64,000 nucleotides of DNA, from the NCBI GenBank assembly GCA_963834825.1, contig CAWICZ010000014.1, forward strand, positions 496,001 to 560,000. Reading direction: 5' to 3'. Position numbers and translations under genes: made by a program. The notes under the pieces were generated by a model. It worked only from the letters and a program-made list of their open reading frames with translations. It did no database searches and was not told the origin of the DNA. Source of the stretch: JACDAN01 sp963834825. GTDB lineage: Bacteria > Actinomycetota > Thermoleophilia > Gaiellales > Gaiellaceae. Shown here piece after piece: positions 35,416 to 45,500 of the stretch (within the stretch, counting starts at the first letter, position 1; the number at the start of each line of letters is the position of its first letter).

Positions 35416-36509
35416 GCCGGCACCGCCTCTCGGGTGACGCAGGCGCCGGAGGTGATTTCGTCGTCCCAGTCGAGGGCGAGCTGGCCGCCCGGCGCCAGGT
35501 GCGTGAGCAGTGACTGGACGTTGCGCGCGTAGAGCTGGCTCGCGTGGACGGGCACGGTGCTCGCGAGGTTCGTCAGTCCGACGATCGTCACGCCCTCCCG
35601 GACCACCTCTTCGCCTGGGACCGTCAGCTGCGTGTTCCCACCGGCCTCCGCCGCAAGATCGACGATCACCGAGCCCTCCCGCATCCCCGCGACGGCCGAC
35701 TCGGGGATCAGCTTCGGAGCGGGTCGACCCGGAATCAACGCCGTCGTGATCACGGCGTCGAATTCAGCGACGCGGCGCTCCAACTCCTCCTGTTGTCGCC
35801 GCTCGTCGTCCTCGGTCAGCTCACGGGCATAGCCGCCGGCCGTCTCCTCGCCGATGACCCCGAGGTCGAGGAAGCTCGCGCCCAGGCTCTCAACCTGCTC
35901 TCGAACCGCCGGCCGCACGTCGAACGCGGAGACGACCGCTCCAAGACGGCGAGCGGTCGCGATTGCCTGAAGTCCCGCGACGCCGGCGCCGAGCACGAGC
36001 ACCTTCGCCGGCGCCACGGTCCCGGCCGCGGTCATCAACATCGGAAAGAACCTCGGGAGCCGCTCTGCGGCGAGCAGCGCGGCCTTGTACCCGGCCACCG
36101 TCGCCTGCGAGGAGAGCGCGTCCATCGGCTGCGCGCGGGTGATCCTCGGCACCGACTCGAGAGCGAAGCCGACGACGCCGCGGCGGGCCAGCCGCTCGAC
36201 GCCCTCCGCGTCGGTCAGCGGCTCGAGGAACGCGATCAGGATCGACCCCTGCGGGAGCAGCTCGATCTCCTCGGAGCTCGGCTTCCGAACCTTCACGACC
36301 CCCTCGGCCGCGCGGAAGAGCTCCTCCCGCGACGACACGATCGCTGCGCCGGCCGCCTCGTACTCGCGATCGGGGAAAGACGCTTCCGCGCCGGCGCCGG
36401 CTTCGATCGCGATCTCGAAACCCTGAGCGGTCAGCTTCTCGACGGTCTCCGGGACGAGCGCGACGCGGCGCTCGCCCGCAGCAGTCTCCTTCGGGACGGC
36501 CACCTTCAC
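35412..36509 (-). CDS. pntAA: NAD(P) transhydrogenase alpha subunit, NAD-binding part (PntAA)
   Basis: This 365-residue soluble NAD(H)-binding subunit is related to alanine dehydrogenase: MKVAVPKETAAGERRVALVPE, FPMLMTAAGTVAPAKVLVLGAGVAGLQAIATARRLGA, and the mobile-loop region. It forms the split transhydrogenase with PntAB and PntB. The GTG start has TAGAGT 9 nt upstream and no Shine-Dalgarno. It heads the operon pntAA-pntAB-pntB-ocd. Confidence 0.93.
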   Translation of the reverse strand: MKVAVPKETAAGERRVALVPETVEKLTAQGFEIAIEAGAGAEASFPDREYEAAGAAIVSSREELFRAAEGVVKVRKPSSEEIELLPQGSILIAFLEPLTDAEGVERLARRGVVGFALESVPRITRAQPMDALSSQATVAGYKAALLAAERLPRFFPMLMTAAGTVAPAKVLVLGAGVAGLQAIATARRLGAVVSAFDVRPAVREQVESLGASFLDLGVIGEETAGGYARELTEDDERRQQEELERRVAEFDAVITTALIPGRPAPKLIPESAVAGMREGSVIVDLAAEAGGNTQLTVPGEEVVREGVTIVGLTNLASTVPVHASQLYARNVQSLLTHLAPGGQLALDWDDEITSGACVTREAVPA

Positions 36510-36518
36510 GCCGCCGGA

Positions 36519-36524
36519 ACTCTA
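36519..36524 (-). promoter_or_regulatory. -10 box of the pnt operon
   Basis: On the minus strand TAGAGT is followed by 9 nt and the pntAA GTG. Confidence 0.5.
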
Positions 36525-36561
36525 GAGAGGGATTGACCGAGCAGGGCGGAAGTACCACGCC

Positions 36562-37146
36562 GTGGTGCTGACGGCCCTGTCGCAGGCGATCGAAGCGCGC
36601 GATCCGTACACCCGCGGGCACTCGGACCGAGTGAGCGCGCTCGCTGAGATCGTCGCGCGGCGACTCGGCTGGAGAAACACGCGCTTCGGCGCACTGAAGC
36701 TCGGCGCGGTGCTCCACGACGTCGGGAAGCTGAACGTCGACGGCGCCATCCTCCGCAAGCCCGGTCCTCTCGACGAGGGTGAGTACCGCGAGATCAAGCG
36801 GCATCCGCTCGACGGCGCCAGGCTGATCCGGAGGCTCGACACGCTCCGACCGGCGCTGCCGTACATCCTCTTCCACCACGAGCGCTGGGACGGAGGCGGC
36901 TATCCGAGCGGCCGATCGCGCGAGCAGATCCCGGTCGGCGCGCGAATCGTCGCCGTCACCGACGCATTCGACGCGATGACCTCGCACCGCCCTTACCGCG
37001 GGCCGCTGGCGCTCGGCACTGCCCTGGCGGAGGTCGACGGCGGGGCCGGGACGCAGTTCGATCCCGGCGTCGTCCGCGCGTTCCTGGGCGCCTGGAGCGA
37101 CGGCGAGCTCGACCGCCTCCTCCCGGACGAGCGCCTCTCGGCTTAG
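36562..37146 (+). CDS. Stand-alone HD-GYP domain phosphodiesterase
   Basis: This 194-residue protein is almost only the HD-GYP domain, which hydrolyses cyclic di-GMP. HD is in LGAVLHDVGKLNVDGAIL; HP and HHERWDGGGYPSG are the next metal/GYP motifs; IVAVTDAFDAMTSHRPYR closes the core. The GYP triplet appears as GGYP. The open frame continues a few residues upstream (KYHAV), as in longer proteins that have a sensor in front, but no sensor is encoded. It starts 53 nt from the divergent pnt operon. Confidence 0.85.
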   Translation: MVLTALSQAIEARDPYTRGHSDRVSALAEIVARRLGWRNTRFGALKLGAVLHDVGKLNVDGAILRKPGPLDEGEYREIKRHPLDGARLIRRLDTLRPALPYILFHHERWDGGGYPSGRSREQIPVGARIVAVTDAFDAMTSHRPYRGPLALGTALAEVDGGAGTQFDPGVVRAFLGAWSDGELDRLLPDERLSA

Positions 37147-38213
37147 AGCGCGGCCCAGACGTCGAGCTTCTGCTTCGTGCGCCGGATCACCTCGTCGGTG
37201 AACTCGTCCGTCGAGGCGTGGCCGGTGAGGTCGGCCGTGCGGACGCCGTCGGCGACCGCTTCGAGCGCCGCCTCGCGGATTGCCCGCCCGGCCTCCTGTG
37301 CCTGCTCGCCGCCGTAGCCGAGCAGGGCACCGGCGGCGAGGATCATCGCCATCGGGTTCGCGACGTTCTTCCCCTGGAGTGCCGGCGCGGTTCCGTGGGC
37401 CGCCTCGGCCATGACGGCGTCCGGGACGTAATCGTCGTCGAACGCGACGAGCAGGGACTCGGCGCCGGCGATCGACCCGAAGAGCGGAAGGACGAGATCC
37501 GAGAGCACGTCGCCGTCGCGGTTGAGGGCCGGGATGACGAGCGGCGCCCCACTCGAGGTCACCAGGTACGCGAACGTCGCATCGATCAGCTGCGGGTCGT
37601 ACGGAATGTCCGGATGGCGCGCGGCGGCGGCGTCCATCTCCTCCTTCAGGAGCCCTTCGTAGACCGGGCTGACCGTGTACTTCGGGCCGCCGAAGACCTT
37701 GGCGCCGGTGCGCTCCGCGAGGCGGAACGAGAACTCGGCGACGGCGCGGCAGATGCGCCGCTCGATGCGCTCGGTCCGGAACGCGACCTCGTCCTCGCCT
37801 TCGCCCTCCCGCCACTCCTTCGCGCCGTACGCGTCGCCGACGGCCATCCGCACGACCGAGATCGGCGCGTGGACGCCGCCGAGGGGCACGACTCCGGGAA
37901 TCCGTCTGCCCGTGCGCACGATCACCCGGCCGCCGATCTCCTCGCGGAGGATCCGGTTCGGCGATCCGACGTCGCCGGCGCCCTCGGGAGTGATCGTCGC
38001 CGCCTTCAGGCCGAGCCCGTGCTGTTTGATCGCCGCGGCCGCTTCGTAGACGACGGCGTTGTCCGTGGCCCGCCGGGACTCGAGGGAGAGATCGAACCGC
38101 GGCAGCTCGAGCTGGATTCCCGTCACCTCGGGATCGAGCACGCGGAGCGCCTCCTCGAGCAGTTCCTGCCCGGTCTCGTCCCCCTCGAGCACGACGATCG
38201 TGTCCGCGTCCAT
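37143..38213 (-). CDS. Isocitrate/isopropylmalate dehydrogenase family protein
   Basis: This 356-residue beta-decarboxylating dehydrogenase has an N-terminal VVLEGDETGQELLEEALRVL, substrate-site GSPNRILREEIGGRVIVRTG, and the C-terminal LNRDGDVLSDL and AEAAHGTAPALQGKNVANP motifs. ISOCITRATE DEHYDROGENASE is the more likely role, given the AHGTAP-GKN-ANP spacing and acnA in the same window, but isopropylmalate cannot be excluded. The ATG at 38213 is chosen over upstream in-frame codons because TAGAAT lies 8 nt before it. It overlaps the HD-GYP stop tail to tail. Confidence 0.82.
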   Translation of the reverse strand: MDADTIVVLEGDETGQELLEEALRVLDPEVTGIQLELPRFDLSLESRRATDNAVVYEAAAAIKQHGLGLKAATITPEGAGDVGSPNRILREEIGGRVIVRTGRRIPGVVPLGGVHAPISVVRMAVGDAYGAKEWREGEGEDEVAFRTERIERRICRAVAEFSFRLAERTGAKVFGGPKYTVSPVYEGLLKEEMDAAAARHPDIPYDPQLIDATFAYLVTSSGAPLVIPALNRDGDVLSDLVLPLFGSIAGAESLLVAFDDDYVPDAVMAEAAHGTAPALQGKNVANPMAMILAAGALLGYGGEQAQEAGRAIREAALEAVADGVRTADLTGHASTDEFTDEVIRRTKQKLDVWAAL

Positions 38214-38221
38214 GCGGCGCG

Positions 38222-38227
38222 ATTCTA
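38222..38227 (-). promoter_or_regulatory. -10 box of the icd-like gene
   Basis: On the minus strand TAGAAT is followed by 8 nt and ATG 38213; no Shine-Dalgarno. Confidence 0.5.
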
Positions 38228-38275
38228 GGTCTAAGTGGATTGAAAGCAGGCTGCGGTGGAGAGAACACGCCGACC

Positions 38276-39292
38276 ATGGCAAGGAAGGGAGGATGGAGGC
38301 GTGTCGGCTCGCGCGGGCACTTCCGGTACCTCGATGCGAAGGGCCGGCGCATCACCGGCACCGAACGCCTCGAGCGAATCGAGGAGCTTCGGATCCCGCC
38401 GGCCTGGAAAGACGTCTGGATCTCGCCTCGACCGCGGGCCAAGCTCCAGGCGACGGGCGTCGACGCGGCGGGGCGGCGGCAGTACCTCTACCACCCCGCC
38501 TATCGAGCGCGGCAGGAACAGGCGAAGTACGACAAGCTCGTTCGCTTCGCCGAGCGCCTACCGGAACTCCGTGAGGCGATGGCGGAGCACCTCGCCGGCG
38601 AGCAGTTCACGTCCGACTGGACCAGCGCGCTCGCCGTTCGCCTGATCAACCTCGGCTGGTTCCGCGTCGGATCCGAGCGCTACACGAAGCGACATCGGAC
38701 CTTCGGAATCACGACGTTGAACAAGAGTCATGTGAGGGTGCGCGGAAGCCGAGTCTCGTTCCGCTATCGAGGGAAGCACCGAGTGCTCGTTCACACGGCG
38801 CTCGTCGACAAAGAGCTCGCCACGTGCATGCGCGTGATGCTGGGGCTCGAGGGTGGGCGGCGACTTTTCCGGTATCGAGCCGACGATGAGATCGTCAACC
38901 TCAGCGATCGCAAACTCAACGAGTACATCCAGGAACACATGGGCGAGGATTTCACCGCGAAGGACTTCCGCACCTGGGGCGGCACATTGACTGCCGCGAT
39001 CCTCTTCGCCGAGCGTGATCTGCCCGAGACCGAAGCGGCTGCGAAACGCATAGTTGCCGCCGTCATGCGATCCGTGGGTGAGAGGCTTGGAAACACCCCG
39101 GCGATCGCGCGTTCGTCATACGTCAGTCCGGCGGTTGTCGAGCAGTATCTCGACGGCAGGACCATCGATGACTTTCGTCCTCGGCATTTACGGGTTGTCG
39201 GCGCCCGAGATATCGGTCTCGACTTGGAAGAGCAGGCGCTGCTGTCACTACTGCGTTCGTGGCGTATCCGCCAGTCGCGCGCTGCCGCGTAG
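38276..39292 (+). CDS. DNA topoisomerase IB (poxvirus-like)
   Basis: This 338-residue type IB enzyme relaxes supercoils through a 3'-phosphotyrosine. The N-terminal domain is GHFRYLDAKGRRITGTERL...IPPAWKDVW. Catalytic residues are visible in RVGSERYTK, FRTWGGTLTAA and the nucleophile Y282 in IARSSYVSPAVV. The length matches bacterial members. The second half is noticeably less GC-rich than neighbours (for example around 39010-39220), which suggests transfer; bacterial TopIB genes have a patchy distribution. Confidence 0.9.
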   Translation: MARKGGWRRVGSRGHFRYLDAKGRRITGTERLERIEELRIPPAWKDVWISPRPRAKLQATGVDAAGRRQYLYHPAYRARQEQAKYDKLVRFAERLPELREAMAEHLAGEQFTSDWTSALAVRLINLGWFRVGSERYTKRHRTFGITTLNKSHVRVRGSRVSFRYRGKHRVLVHTALVDKELATCMRVMLGLEGGRRLFRYRADDEIVNLSDRKLNEYIQEHMGEDFTAKDFRTWGGTLTAAILFAERDLPETEAAAKRIVAAVMRSVGERLGNTPAIARSSYVSPAVVEQYLDGRTIDDFRPRHLRVVGARDIGLDLEEQALLSLLRSWRIRQSRAAA

Positions 39293-39310
39293 AATTCTCT
39301 GTCGAATTTC

Positions 39311-39316
39311 TATAAG
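39311..39316 (+). promoter_or_regulatory. -10 box of the zinc-ribbon gene
   Basis: TATAAG lies in the AT-rich gap after the topoisomerase gene, 37 nt before the ATG. AGGAGGAGA (39342-39350) gives a strong Shine-Dalgarno, so this is a leadered, probably highly expressed gene. Confidence 0.45.
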
Positions 39317-39353
39317 CTGCTCGCCGCTCGGCTGGAAAGACAGGAGGAGATAA

Positions 39354-39551
39354 ATGGCTCGGAAGACCGTACTCGTTTGCGACAACTGCGGACAGGAAGT
39401 GGGCGAAGGGAAGGGCGCGACGCTTCGATTGACGTACACCGACGCCCGTCGCGGCGCGAAGCAGGCCGATCTGTGCGACAACTGCTCCAGCCAGATGCCG
39501 GGACGCGCAGCGGCCCGCAGAGGGCGCCGGCCGAAGTCCGCGGCCGCGTAG
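39354..39551 (+). CDS. Small zinc-ribbon protein with AT-hook-like tail
   Basis: At 65 residues it has two CxxC knuckles (CDNCGQE and CDNCSSQ) about 30 residues apart, consistent with one zinc ion. A basic tail follows, containing RRGRRPKSAAA, an AT-hook-like RGRRP motif also seen at the end of Lsr2-type nucleoid proteins. The strong ribosome site suggests an abundant protein. I do not know a named family. A DNA-binding or nucleoid role is inferred from the tail only. It sits between topoisomerase IB and addB. Confidence 0.7.
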   Translation: MARKTVLVCDNCGQEVGEGKGATLRLTYTDARRGAKQADLCDNCSSQMPGRAAARRGRRPKSAAA

Positions 39552-39618
39552 GCGAGACCGTCTAGAACCAGACAGAGGGGCCGGGAAGCGGCTCTCGGGA
39601 GCCGTCAGAGGGCGGGTC

Positions 39619-39624
39619 TACGAT
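39619..39624 (+). promoter_or_regulatory. -10 box of addB-addA
   Basis: TACGAT is followed by exactly 6 nt and the addB ATG; no Shine-Dalgarno. Confidence 0.55.
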
Positions 39625-39630
39625 AGACCG

Positions 39631-42555
39631 ATGCCCCTCCGGCTCCTCGTCGGACCGGCGAACGCCGGCAAGGTCGAGCAGCTGCTCGACCGGTATCTGG
39701 CCAGCCTTGGCCGGGACCCGATCCTCATCGTGCCCAACCGGCCGGACGTCGAGTGGGCGGAGCGGGAGCTGCTCGCCCGCCGCGCAGGCTTGATCGGCGG
39801 CTGGATCTGCACCTTTCCCGACCTGTTCGAACGCATCGCGGAGGCCCATCCGGCGCAACGCCGGGTCGCGTCCGAGACGCAACAGTCGTTCGTGATTCAC
39901 CGTGCTGTTGCTGGGACGGCGCTCAACGGCCTGGGGGAGTCCGCGCGCTCGGCCGGCTTCGCGGATGCGCTGCGCGATGCGATCGCGGAGGTCGAGTCGG
40001 GGTTGCTCTCCCCGGAGGATCTCGAGGGGCCGTTCGCGCGCCTGTATGCCACGTACCGTCAGGAGCTCGACCGGCTCGAGCTCTGGGACCGGCATCTGCT
40101 CCGTGCGGCCGCCGCCGAGCGGCTTGCCGGTGATCTGGACTCGTGGGCCGGCCAGCCCGTCTTCGCGTACGGCTTCGAGGACTTGACGTCCGCCGAGTGG
40201 GCGCTGCTGGAGGCGCTTGCGGGTCGGACCGAGGTCGTCGTCTCGCTTCCGTACGAGCCCGGCCGGCCGGCCTTCGAGTGGCTGTCGGAGACCTCGGCGG
40301 GCCTCCAGCGGCTCGCCGGCAGCTCGCTCGAGGAGCTGGCTCCGCGCTACTTCGAGGTTGCCCACCCGGCGCTCGTTCACCTCGAGCGTTCACTCTTCGG
40401 TGGGGAGGATCGCGACGCGCCGCCGATCGAAGGCGCCGTTCGCTTCTTCGAGGGCGCCGGCTCCCGCGGCACGCTCGAGCTGGTCGGCGAAGAGGTGCTC
40501 GGCCTCCTCCGGGCCGGAACCGCGCCGGCCGAGATCGGCGTCGTCTTCCCCTCGATCGAGCGCTGGCGCGGCCCACTCGAGACCGCATTCGGGACGCTCG
40601 GGATCCCGTATGCGCTGGACGTGCCACTTCGCTTCGGTCAGTCCGCATACGGACAGGCCATGCTGGCCCTGCTCCGCTTCGCGTGGGCCGGTGCGGAGCG
40701 GGGCGAGCTCTTCCGCTACTTGCGCTCGCCCTACTCAGGCCTCAGGCGCAGCAGCGTCGACTTCGTCGAGGGCCGGCTGCGCGGCCGCGCGATCTCGGCG
40801 CCCGCGCGCGTCGAAGAGGAGCTCGAGGCGCTCCGCGAGGCCCGGCTGCCCGCGCTCGATTCGCTCCGGGCTGCCGGCTCGGCGATCGAGGCGGTTCGCG
40901 AGCTCGCGACCGCCATGGTGCGGGCGGCCCACGGCCTGGAGCGGCCGCCGGCCGACGAGCATTCGCGAGAGGACCTCCGCGCCTACGAGGGATGCCGACG
41001 CCTGCTCGTCGAGCTCGAGGGCTGGGAGCAGCTCGCCGAGCCGGTCTCGCGCGAGGACGTGATCGCGGCGCTCGAGCGGGCGACGGTGCGCCGTCCGAGC
41101 GTGACCGATGCCGGCCGCGTTCCGGTCCTCGATCTGATGCGGGCACGCACGCGCCGCTTCCAGCACGTCTTCGTGCTCGGACTCGAGGAGGGCAGCCTCC
41201 CGCGCCGCTCGCCCGCGACGCCGTTCATCGACGACGACGAGCGGCGGCGGCTCGGTCCCCGCCTGCGCCGTGCGGATGCGGTTACCCGCGATCGCTATCT
41301 CTTCTACACCGCCTGTACGCGGCCGACCGAGCGCCTCTACCTCGTCCGAGAGGCGGCCTCTGACGAGGGCAGCCCGCGCGAAGCGAGCCCGTTCTGGGAG
41401 GAGGTCGTCGAGCTCTTCCCCGGCGAGGATGTTGCGCGCTGGACGGTGCGCCGCCCGCTCTCCTCGTTGACGTGGCGGCTCGAGTCTGCGCCGACGGATC
41501 GCGAGCGGCTGCGCGCGCTCGCGATTCTCTCGACCGAAGAGCAACGGCGCGAGGAGGCCGAAACCCTCGCGCGGGCGAACGGCTGGGAGCGGCGGCTCGA
41601 CCGTGCGCGCTCGGCGTCGCAGCGGCCCACCCGCCTCACGCACCCGCGGGTGCTCGAGGAGCTTCGGGCGAAGAAGGTCTTCAACGTCACGGAGCTCGAG
41701 CGCTTCGCCGACTGCTCGTCGGCCTGGTTCGTCGACCGGGTGCTCGACCCGAAGACGATCGACCCGGAAGTCGACCCCAGGCTGCGCGGCTCGATCGCCC
41801 ACAACGCGCTCTTCAAGTTCTTCACCGGCTTCCCGAAGGTCCTGGGCAGCGACCGCATCAACCCCGAGCAAGTCGACGACGCCGTGAGGTTCATGCAGGA
41901 GTGTCTCAGCCAGGCACTCGCCGGCGTTCGGCTGGAGATGACGGACCTCCAACGCCGGGAGCTCGAGCTTTCGCTCTCGCGCGACCTCGAGCGCCTCGTC
42001 CGCGCCGAGGCTGGTAGCGACTCGCCGCTCGAGCCGCGCCAGTTCGAAGTCTCCTTCGGCCTCGAGCGCTCGGCGCCCGAGCTCCAGCGGGGCCTCGAGC
42101 TCGGCGACGGCGCCGTGCTCTCGGGGAAGATCGACCGGATCGACGTCGAGCCGCTGAGCGCGCGCGGGATCGTCCAGGACTACAAGGCCGGCAAGCACGC
42201 CCCATCCGCGCGGGAGATGGAGAAGGAGCTCAGGCTCCAGATCCCGCTCTACATGCTCGTGCTGCGCGACCTGGTCGGCATCGAGCCGCTGGGCGGGCTC
42301 TACCGGCCGCTGGCTGGTGGCCGCCGGCCTCGCGGGCTCCTGCGCGTCGACGCGAAGGACGACGTTCTCGCCGGCTACGCGCGAAACGACTACCTGGACG
42401 ACGAGTCGTTCTGGACCCAAGTGGAGACGTCCCGACAGACGGCGCGGGAGCTGGCCGGCCACATCCGTGAGGGCAACGTCCGGCACAACCCCAAGGGCGG
42501 CGAGTGCCCGTCGTGGTGCGACCTCTGGCCGATCTGCCGGGTGGAGCGGCCGTGA
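39631..42555 (+). CDS. addB: AddB-like helicase-nuclease subunit
   Basis: This 974-residue protein has a degenerate ATP-binding motif GPANAGKV at residues 8-15 and later helicase-like HVFVLGLEEGSLPRRS and YTACTRPTERLYLVRE. The C-terminal PD-(D/E)xK nuclease has GKIDRIDVE and VQDYKAGKH. Four cysteines, one in RFADCSSAW and three in ECPSWCDLWPICR, can hold a 4Fe-4S staple as in AddB. With AddA it processes double-strand breaks for RecA loading. It overlaps addA as GTGA. Confidence 0.88.
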   Translation: MPLRLLVGPANAGKVEQLLDRYLASLGRDPILIVPNRPDVEWAERELLARRAGLIGGWICTFPDLFERIAEAHPAQRRVASETQQSFVIHRAVAGTALNGLGESARSAGFADALRDAIAEVESGLLSPEDLEGPFARLYATYRQELDRLELWDRHLLRAAAAERLAGDLDSWAGQPVFAYGFEDLTSAEWALLEALAGRTEVVVSLPYEPGRPAFEWLSETSAGLQRLAGSSLEELAPRYFEVAHPALVHLERSLFGGEDRDAPPIEGAVRFFEGAGSRGTLELVGEEVLGLLRAGTAPAEIGVVFPSIERWRGPLETAFGTLGIPYALDVPLRFGQSAYGQAMLALLRFAWAGAERGELFRYLRSPYSGLRRSSVDFVEGRLRGRAISAPARVEEELEALREARLPALDSLRAAGSAIEAVRELATAMVRAAHGLERPPADEHSREDLRAYEGCRRLLVELEGWEQLAEPVSREDVIAALERATVRRPSVTDAGRVPVLDLMRARTRRFQHVFVLGLEEGSLPRRSPATPFIDDDERRRLGPRLRRADAVTRDRYLFYTACTRPTERLYLVREAASDEGSPREASPFWEEVVELFPGEDVARWTVRRPLSSLTWRLESAPTDRERLRALAILSTEEQRREEAETLARANGWERRLDRARSASQRPTRLTHPRVLEELRAKKVFNVTELERFADCSSAWFVDRVLDPKTIDPEVDPRLRGSIAHNALFKFFTGFPKVLGSDRINPEQVDDAVRFMQECLSQALAGVRLEMTDLQRRELELSLSRDLERLVRAEAGSDSPLEPRQFEVSFGLERSAPELQRGLELGDGAVLSGKIDRIDVEPLSARGIVQDYKAGKHAPSAREMEKELRLQIPLYMLVLRDLVGIEPLGGLYRPLAGGRRPRGLLRVDAKDDVLAGYARNDYLDDESFWTQVETSRQTARELAGHIREGNVRHNPKGGECPSWCDLWPICRVERP

Positions 42556-45500
42556 CCTGGACGCCGAACCCGGAGCAGCAGGCCGCGATCGAGGCGAAGG
42601 GCCGGGTCTTCGTGTCCGCCGGCGCCGGCACCGGCAAGACGGCCGTACTCGTCGAGCGCTTTGTCCGCGCGGTTTGCGATGACGGCGTCGACGTCGACTC
42701 GATCCTCGTCATCACCTACACGAAGCGCGCAGCGGGAGAGCTGCGCACGCGCATCCGCGCCGAGCTCCGCGCTCGAGGCCGCTCCGATCTGGCCCGCGAG
42801 CTCGACGGAGCGTGGATCTCGACCATCCACGGCTTCTGCAATCGCCTGCTCAAGACCTATCCGTTCCAGGCACGGCTCGACCCCCGCTTCCGCGAGCTCG
42901 ACGAGTCTCAGGCCGCGGTGCTCTCGGGTGAGGCGTTCGACGAGGCGCTGGCGCGCTTCTGTGCCGATGGTGATGCGACTCACCTCCAGCTGCTGACGAC
43001 CTACGGGGCGCGCGGGCTGCGGCGGATGATCACCGGCATCTACGAGACGCTCCGCTCCGCGGGGCGCAACCTCGTCTTGGAGCTCGGCGAGCGTCCGGCA
43101 CTCGAGGTGCGGCTCGACGAGCTGCGCGACGCCGCCCGCTGTCTGGTCGACGACGGCGAGGCAACCGATCTCCAGCGGTCGAGCGCCGCCGCGCTGCTCG
43201 ACGCGGTCACTGGCGATCCGCGACCTGACGACCTCCTCGACCTGTCGGCGCATCGCGCTCGGGGCGAGCGCGCAGCCACCGTCGAGGAGGCTCGGCTCGC
43301 CGTGGAGCAGGCGGCGCTCGACGAGCTCGCGATGCGAGACCGGGACCTCGTTCAGGAGCTGCTCGACGGGTTCGCGGCGGCATACGCGGACGCGAAGCGG
43401 CGCGAGTCGGCGCTGGACTTCGAGGATCTCCAGCTCGTCGCCCGCGACCTCCTTCGCGACGACCCGGAGATCCGCGACCGGGAAGCGCTGCGCTTCCGCG
43501 CGATCATGGTCGACGAGTTCCAGGATACGAATCGCCTCCAGTGCGACCTGATCGACCTCCTCGCCGAGGGGCCCGGAGAGCGCGACGTCTTCTTCGTCGG
43601 CGACGAGTTCCAGTCGATCTACGGCTTCAGGCACGCCGACGTCCAGGTCTTCCGCGAACGCCGGGAACAAGAGGGAGGCGGCCAGGCGCTCGTCCGCAAC
43701 TACCGGTCACGGCCCGAGGTGCTGGCCGCCGTCAACCACCTGTTCGGGAGCGACTTCGGCGACGACTTCCAGCCGTTGACGGCGTCCGGCGAGTTCCCGG
43801 ATCCCGTGTTCGGCCAGCCGGTGGAGCTGCTCGTCACCGACAAGTCGAGCTACGCGGACACCGAGACGCACTGGCGCCGGGCCGAGGCGAAGCACATCGC
43901 TCACCGGGTGCGCGAGCTGATCGACACCGGTGCGGCGGCGGCCGGCGACATCGTGCTGCTCTTCGCCGCGGGCACCGACGCGGAGTGGTACGAGCAGGAG
44001 CTCCGGCGCGAAGGCATCCCGACCTATCGCGCGACCGGACGCGGCTACTTCGGACAGCAGCAGGTCGTCGACGTGCTCGCCTACCTTCGCCTGCTCCAGA
44101 ACCGTTACGACGACACGGCGCTCCTCAGCGTGCTCGCCTCGCCGTTCGTCGGCGTCTCCAACGACGCGCTCGCGCTGCTTCGGCGCACAGCCGGGCGGCG
44201 TCCGCTCTATACCGGGCTCGAGCGCTCCCTCCCCGAGGGGCTCGATGAGCGGGACGAGCGGCTGTTGCTCGCGTTCAAGCAGCGCTACGGCCGGCTGACC
44301 GCGGCTTCGGAGCGGCTCTCGCTCGAGCGCATGTGCGAGCAACTGCTCGTGGAGCACGATTACGACCTGGCCGTGCTCGCACAGTGGGACGGCCGTCGCC
44401 GCTACGCGAACATCCGCAAGCTCGCGCGTCTGGCGCGCGCGTTCGAAGAGCTGCGCGGGCGGGATCTCGAGGGGTTCCTCCGGTTCATGGCCGAGCAGGA
44501 GGCAGTGGGCGCGAAGCAGCTCGAGGCCGTCGCGGAGGAGGAAGGGGCAGACGCAGTCCGGCTGTTGACAATCCATGCCGCCAAGGGGCTCGAGTTCAAA
44601 GTCGTCGTCGTGGCCGACGCCGGGCGCGACCGGCGCGCACCGGCCCCGGACGAGCTGCTCGCCCTCTCCGACGGGCGTTTCGGCTTCCGCATCATCGATC
44701 CGCTGACGAGCGAGCGCCGCGGCGCGTTCGGCTACGACGAGGTCAAGCAGGCCCGAGAAGCCGAGGACCGGGCCGAGCGCCTGCGCCTCTACTACGTGGC
44801 GATGACGCGGGCGATCGACCGCCTGATCGTCTCCGGCGCAGTCGACCCGCAGAGCACCGCCGACGCCTCGACGCCGCTCGGGTGGGTGCTCGGCCGGCTC
44901 GAGGCGGACGAGGAGATCGCGGCGGCGGGCCGCGATCCGATCGAGCTCGAGCGCGGCCAGGCCAGAATCCTGATCCGCGTCGATCGCTTCCGGCCCGAGG
45001 AGGCGACCGCCGTTCCCGCGGAGCCGGCGGCGGCGATCGAGGCCGGTCAGCTCGAGCTCTTCGCGGCGAACGGCGGCGGGGCGCTGCCGCCGCCGGCGCC
45101 GAAGCTGCCTGAGCTCCTTGCGGTCCCCGCTCCGCCGCTCCATACGCTGCGCTCGCTCTCGTACACCTCGCTGTCGCTCTTCGAACGCTGCTCGTACCGC
45201 TACTACGCGGAGCGAGTCGTCGGCCTGCGCCCGGTGGATGGAAGCGGGCGGACCCCGGGGCAGACCGGCATGGCTGCCACGGAGATCGGCGACGCGGTGC
45301 ACCGGCTCCTCGAGCAGGTCGACCTCTCGGCGCCTTCGCCCCCCGAGGTCGAGCAGGTCCGCACGTGGTATCCGGGCGCAAGTGACGACGAGCTCGAGCT
45401 CATCGGCCGGTTCGTCCACTCGTACTGCGAGTCCGAGGTCGCGGGCAGGCTGGCGGGTCTTGGCGCCGCCACGGTCGAGCGGCCGTTCGCGTTCGAGCAC

